This document shows positions 59,191 to 64,000 of a stretch of DNA of 64,000 bases, piece after piece. A program made the translations under genes and the position numbers. The notes under the pieces were generated by a model, which was given only the letters and a program-made list of their open reading frames with translations, made no database searches and was not told where the DNA came from. The first letter of the stretch is position 1, and every line of letters starts with the position of its first letter. Source of the DNA: Erythrophleum ivorense (taxonomy: Eukaryota > Streptophyta > Magnoliopsida > Fabales > Fabaceae); the NCBI GenBank assembly GCA_026724425.1, contig JAIUCV010000011.1:11739501-11803500 (forward strand). Direction: 5' to 3'.

Positions 59191-60170
59191 TAGGCAAGAA
59201 GTTGTCACGACAAACTAAACATAGCAATTATATTAAACTTTGAAATATATATGTAGACTAGAAGCTGAGATACTGAGGGAAGACCGCTCCTTTTAACTGA
59301 CCTTCAAAACTTACCTCTTCAACGGTTCAGTCTAATGTTCTCCATTTTTACACTCATTCCCCCATAAACTATTGAACAACCACATGCCTCCGAAAATATT
59401 ATTATTATTATTATTATTTAAATTCTTTTTGGTTTGAAAAATGTTTTAATTTAGTCTTCTTAATTTTTATAGAGTGATGATCTTAAGTTCTTAGAAATAC
59501 TGTGTTTTTTAATTTTAATACAATAACTATTAAATATAAAAAATACTTTTTTATTTTTAGTAGATTTTTTAACTATAATCATAACTAATTAATGACATGA
59601 AAATTAAATTAATATTTTTCGGAACTATTAATTATTAAATAAGTTAATATTTTAAGTAATTATTTAACAAAATATTATTCTATACTTAATAATTAATTGT
59701 GTCATTACTAAAGAATATGGTATTCCTGAAAACATAACATCATCATTCATTTTAAAATAGGCAATGTTGTTCTTGGTTCTTAATTTTTAAAATGATCTTT
59801 GTCCCTCTGTCATAATACTAATCTGAAATGTAATTTAATTAAATCTAACGGTCCATTGATTTAGAAGTTAATATTTACCTAACAACATTAACTCATATTT
59901 AGATTTGGTGTCCAAGTAAGTAGATTATTAAGTTGGGCATTAGATTTTAGCTGAAAATGTGATAGAGGAACAAAATTGAATTATTTTAAAAATTTAAAAA
60001 GCAAGATTGCTAACCACTAAGTTAAAACTTTTATAAAATTAAAGAGATAAAAATATATTTCAACCTTTTTAAATTTAAATGGGAAAACTTTTGGTGCCAC
60101 TGACATCTATAATTATTTTTGGATTAATTACACTTACTCCTTATGTGTTTGGCTCCAAAAAGATTAAAAT
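59191..60170. other. Spacer before the second Ulp1 copy
   Basis: AT-rich, with an (ATT)n run at 59397-59418. No gene, RNA or transposon end recognised. It lies where copy 0 has its 3' exon and the 3534-4025 spacer, but I see no similarity to them. Confidence 0.45.
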
Positions 60171-61439
60171 TCTTGATAGAGATATATAAAACAGGCCACA
60201 AGGGATCATGTTAAACTCAAAGAACTTCTTTATTAGATAGTTATAGGTTCAAAGAAGAACAAATTACAACCCATGAAGTAGCTGTTGACATGAACTGAGA
60301 ACTTAACAAACATGAAAAGAAGCAAGTTGGTCCCTCTTTTGTTTTTACTACGGTGGATACCTATGAGTTACAATTAATCCAATATGTGTTTGTTTCATCA
60401 TTGCTTAAAAATAAACAGTACGATGGGTAAGAATAACATTGGCATTTTCAATACTTAAATTACCTTTTCTAGTGGTATAATTGGTTATATATTTGCTTTC
60501 ACGTACCTAAATTATTTTTTTCTTTGCAGTGAAAATATTATTTCATTCCCGTGTCTCAATTTTACTTGAAAAGATTTTAGTGCACTTAAACAGAGGGGTT
60601 TATTGGATTCAAAGGTGCGTTCCCTCGTTAACATGAATATATCTTTACTTCTTTTTTAAGTTAATATGTAAAAAACCTTTTAGTTTTGATTGTATTCAAC
60701 TTTGCTATCTTAGGTAATAGATCCATTTGCCGAGTGCTTAACTCTTATTGAGCGTAGGAAAAGCTTTCATTCAAATTGGTATCTGTCTTTGATTCAGTTC
60801 ATCGCTGTCAGTATCGTAAAAGAAACTCCTATTGTGACTATTGACGAAAAATTTACAGCAATACCAGAAGTGAATGAAAAGCTTGAGAAAGTTTTCTTAA
60901 CGTGCCAACATATACGAGAAATTCCAGAGCTTCCATCTTGGAGGTGTATGAAACTTTCAACCTTCCCTTTGTGGGAGCAGCCTCAACTGGAACGCAAATA
61001 ATTTTTTCATCAACATGACTTTTCTTAAAATACTTAATTTATCTGACAACTACATTGTACGTTTGACGGATTCTGTTTCTGACTTGGAATGCCTTGTCGC
61101 TTTATGGCTTGTTGGTTGTAAGTCACTAGGGTACGTACCTTCATCAGCAAAGCTGCGAAAATTTGTTGGAAAGCATAAAATGAGACAAAATTGCATGCAC
61201 AATTTTCTAAATTGTGAGAAGGTAAATATTTGTCAAGTTATCAGTAAAGTTTTCAATGTTCATTTTTATATATATAATATTTTAATTTTTTATGACTTAT
61301 TTTATTATCCTTGATACATATGTTTATTCTCGGTCATATCAATAAAGGTGAAGGACACGATTATTTATGTGGTTTGCTTAAAAGAGAAATGCGTTGAAAT
61401 TTAGAATTCTTTGCCTTCAATGAAAGAAGACTATAGAGA
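60171..61439 (+). pseudogene. Second Ulp1 copy, broken and chimeric
   Basis: Matches 3600-2590 exon by exon: exon A 60233-60428 (TGA after DMN), exon B about 60530-60621 (a stop within), exon C from about 60715 (VIDPFAECLTLIERRKSF), exon D about 61157-61220 (FVGKHKMRQNCMHNF) and a corrupt exon E up to 61439 (FPSMKEDYR region). The catalytic His segment GGHYYLYVV has decayed to GEGHDYLCGL. A roughly 360-bp leucine-rich-repeat piece sits where the C-D intron should be. Exon E is cut by a CACTA element at 61440, so the Gln/Cys part is missing. Confidence 0.8.
60800..61156 (+). pseudogene. NLR leucine-rich-repeat fragment inside the Ulp1 copy
   Basis: Reads AIPEVNEKLEKVFLTCQHIR, EIPELPSW..MKLST, and after a one-base frame change near 61000, FFINMTFLKILNLSDN, LTDSVSDLECLVALWLVGCK, SLGYVPSSAKLRKF. 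This is the first LRR region of plant CC-type NLR resistance proteins (pattern: kLStLLL, FF..M..LKvLdLS.T.I..LP.SvsdL..L.aLLL..C..L.yVPSl.kLr). The end of AKLRKF runs straight into the Ulp1 exon D (FVGKHKM), in frame. No NB-ARC domain is in the window. Confidence 0.78.
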
Positions 61440-61900
61440 CACTACTAGAAAAAGTCGATTTAGCGAGGATAATATTCCTCGCTAATATAGCTTTATTTCT
61501 CGCTAAATAAAAATTAGCGAGAAAAGAAACTCATTGTTAATTTCATAGCTAATTTACGAGTCGCTAAAAAATAGCGAGAAACTCACGTTCCTCGCTAACT
61601 TAGTGAGGAAGTAGCGAGGCATATTTTTTCTTGCTAAATTTAGCAAGGACAATGTCCTCACTAATTCATTGCCAATTAGTGAGGTAGTTTTTCCCCGCTA
61701 ATATTAGTGAGGGATTTATTCCTTGCTAAGTCCTCACTATTCTCATGCAATTTGGCGATTAATCTATGAGTAATTTATCCCTCGCAAAATTTAGTGATGA
61801 AAGTCTCTTCACTATGTCCTCGCTAAGTTAGTTAATATTATACTATTTTAGAGAGGGATGATCTCCTTGCTAATTCTTCGCTAATTTATCCCTAGGTAAA
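61440..61900. repeat. CACTA terminal and subterminal repeats
   Basis: A dozen or more copies of GCGAGG/CTCGCTA variants in direct and inverted order. In CACTA elements such repeats bind the element's own TNPA-type protein. Confidence 0.75.
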
Positions 61901-62256
61901 TAACACATTTACAAAATTTTAAAATATTGGTTATAAATAAATCCTGTTTAATCACACAATTGTCCCACAAATCAAATTTTAAATAATAATCTGAAGTACA
62001 CAAAGTGGTTCAACATTTCTTTAACCATAATCATAAGTCATAATGTATGATAAAAAGTCATAAAGTTATTTCATACATGGAAGTTGAAGGATAAAAGGTC
62101 CAAATAATACAGTCATTTTTCATAATGATTTGGATTTAGTTGCTTGGAAGAATTTGCACTACTAGCACGTCGCTCTGAAGCAGAGGTCATCTCACCTAAA
62201 GATCGAATAGCCCCAAAAATGTCCTGCTGTATAGAAAATCTCATCTCTAAAATCTT

Positions 62257-63728
62257 TTAATTTAATACATGTTCTATCTTTTCTTCTACTACATGGTTGA
62301 CAGCTTCTTCAAATACAGGCATCCCAACAAAATCTCCTACATTTGGTGTAGGCTGAGGAGGAACAGGTTGAACAGTATGAATATTACATATTGTCTTGCC
62401 ACGATTGCCGCATACCATAGCAGCATGTGATCCAAGTCCATAAACTTGACCACTCTTCTTCATCCCACCAATTGCCTTTAACCATGCTTGAGCCACTTGA
62501 TCTGAAGGGAGAGAAGATTAGGCTTCAATGAACACATCATCATCATCAACATCAATATGTTCATCTCTCCCTCCATTTTCAAATTGTGCAACATTCTCAG
62601 CATCTATATGTTGCTCACCTTCCCTAACTGATTGTCCTTCCATGCCTATTTCTCTTGAACTTCCAGTCAAATGCATTTGAATGTTCTTTTTATACGTTAC
62701 CTAACAAAATTCAATTTAATTAGTGAGTAAACAAAAATAAAGAGGTATTACGTCATTTTTAATATCTAAACTTACATATGTATTTTTGGATTTATCATCA
62801 ACCCATTGATTGTCCTTCTTCTTCTTATGTGTTGCCAAATATAGTTGGGATAGCATAGGTCTCTTTCCATTATCTTTTTCCTACAAAAATAAAAATCATC
62901 AATATATTACTAAAATCAAGACATAAATGATACAAATAAAGGAGTTTTACAACTCAATAACTTAGAATTTACCAATTTAAAAGCATATTCATGTGTAGGG
63001 CGTGATCCTCCTATATGCAAAGAAGGATTTATCAATCTATTTTTCGAATTGGTGGTTGATATCTGTTGGAACTTTAAAGTGCTCCAATGCTGTTTAAGTT
63101 CATTCCAATGGTCTGCACTGATCCAATTTGGAACATAATCTTCATTCTTTTTTAGCTTATCTTTCTCTTTAGAAAATATGTCACAAAGTCATCTAGAACC
63201 AACAGCTTCAAAGGTGTCTCTAATAAAATCTTTTTCATTTTCTTTCCAATGATATAATTTCTGCAATAATAATAGTCAAATTCACAAGCCAAAAGCTTCC
63301 CCAAATTATTTCAACATAGAATTGAATTTACAAATTTAAATATAAGAAGTAGAATTTATCTTAACATACATTTAGATGTTCAAACCATTGGTCTCTAACA
63401 TGGGAAGGGACTGAAGTCCAAGAGGCCATGCACCTGAAAATGACTTCTTGAATGTTCTAGTGATATCACGAACTGCACAATGTGGGGTGAACCTGCAAAG
63501 AGAAATGTGTTAATAGAAAAAAAAATTAAACTGAAATTGTAAATCACGAAAAACATACGAATTTCCATTTCCAGATATGCATAAGTGTGGTCAAACACAT
63601 CCAGCATGTGTGTTGACAACTTCTGAAGGATCTTGATGTTGTGGTGTGCTGGAAGTTGTTTGACTTCTTCCACTATTGCTATTTCCTCTATCCCCTTGTA
63701 TTCCTCTTCGATCTCTTCCTCTAGGCAT
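62257..63728 (-). pseudogene. Ptta/En/Spm (Transposase_24) protein of the CACTA element
   Basis: Five exons with GT/AG limits: 63728-63559, 63492-63370, 63260-62973, 62880-62776, 62700-62257. The start MPRGRDRRGIQGDRGN is chosen as the first ATG. Exon 2 has FTPHCAVRDITRTFKKSF and VRDQWFEHLN; exon 3 has VPNWISADHWNELKQHWST, HIGGSRPTHEYAF; exon 5 has KKSGQVYGLGSHAAM. This order is that of the plant Ptta/En/Spm TNPA-like family, which binds the element's subterminal repeats. Broken by TGA in exon 1 (after HAGCV), a frameshift in exon 2 (after GAW), TGA in exon 3 (before LCDIF) and TAA in exon 5 (after FIEA). Confidence 0.82.
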
Positions 63729-64000
63729 AGCTAAATTGAAACCTTCACCACTTTCAAATAATTCAGATAAAATTTAAGTCATTATATATATTTTGGAAAA
63801 AGTTTCACCCAGGTTTTGTCTTGATTTAAAAATTTAATCATAGTTCGATAACACATAAGAAAATAGAACAGCTAGCTAAATGGCTTGGAAGATACAAATT
63901 AGAAAATACAGATAATACTGGGGCGAGAATAACTCAAGTTGACAATTATTTGTTTACACATCTTCCTTTCATGCAGAATGCCATCAGTTGCACAACACTA

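Larger units (their letters stand above)
61440..64000. mobile_element. CACTA (En/Spm) transposon, left end; runs out of the window
   Basis: Begins CACTACTAGAAAAAGTCG, the CACTA type of terminus, followed by about 450 bp of subterminal repeats of TAGCGAGGA and TCCTCGCTAA in both orientations. A Transposase_24-type gene lies inside at 62257-63728. The other end and the main DDE transposase, if present, would be to the right of the window. The insertion cuts the Ulp1 exon after GAAGACTATAGAGA. Confidence 0.85.

Noticed and set aside
1..64000. CRISPR arrays, tRNA or rRNA genes, bacterial-type operons
   Set aside because: No spaced direct repeats of that kind, no cloverleaf or rRNA core sequence was recognised; initiator Met tRNA matches are the retrotransposon primer sites.

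Overview
The window is nuclear DNA of a flowering plant, most likely a eudicot. It is AT-rich, full of nested LTR retrotransposons, LINEs and small DNA transposons, and its genes have GT-AG introns. Both LTR elements carry the TGGTATCAGAGCC primer-binding site (initiator Met tRNA) usual for plant Copia elements. I could not name the species. No rRNA, tRNA or CRISPR was seen.

Layout. The left edge (1-6.2 kb) holds, on the minus strand, a locus with a BED-type zinc finger (BED copy 0, 4.0-5.3 kb) followed by the only gene model that reads open throughout: an eight-exon Ulp1/C48 cysteine protease (1137-3533). The right edge mirrors this on the plus strand: BED copy 4 (53.8-58.0 kb), then a broken Ulp1 copy (60.2-61.4 kb). 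A leucine-rich-repeat piece of an NLR resistance gene is spliced into that broken copy, and a CACTA transposon cuts it off and runs out of the window. Between the two edges lies a mosaic of duplicated blocks. Seven copies of a small multi-pass membrane-protein gene (M1-M7, all minus strand) are interleaved with further BED copies (1-3, plus strand) and with several recurring non-coding modules, here called E, F, C, MB and D. A dynein light chain gene lies directly upstream of M5.

Insertions can be ordered because sister copies supply empty sites. An old Copia element (18042-25238, LTRs about 10% apart) sits in BED copy 2. A young Copia element (36434-41345, four differences between 281-bp LTRs, unusual TG...CT ends) sits in BED copy 3. 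A 5'-inverted L1-type LINE with a 14-bp target duplication sits at 29401-31163 and its empty site survives at 48703-48716. Five small DNA transposons and a putative 1.6-kb solo LTR interrupt other copies. A much older LINE fragment replaced the 3' end of the BED gene before the plus-strand copies multiplied, so only copy 0 keeps the original last exon.

Together this looks like a decaying, recently re-duplicated gene cluster: a BED-finger locus with a divergent partner reading frame, membrane-protein genes, and remains of an NLR. Apart from the Ulp1 gene, I found no copy that is free of stops, frameshifts or lost splice sites.
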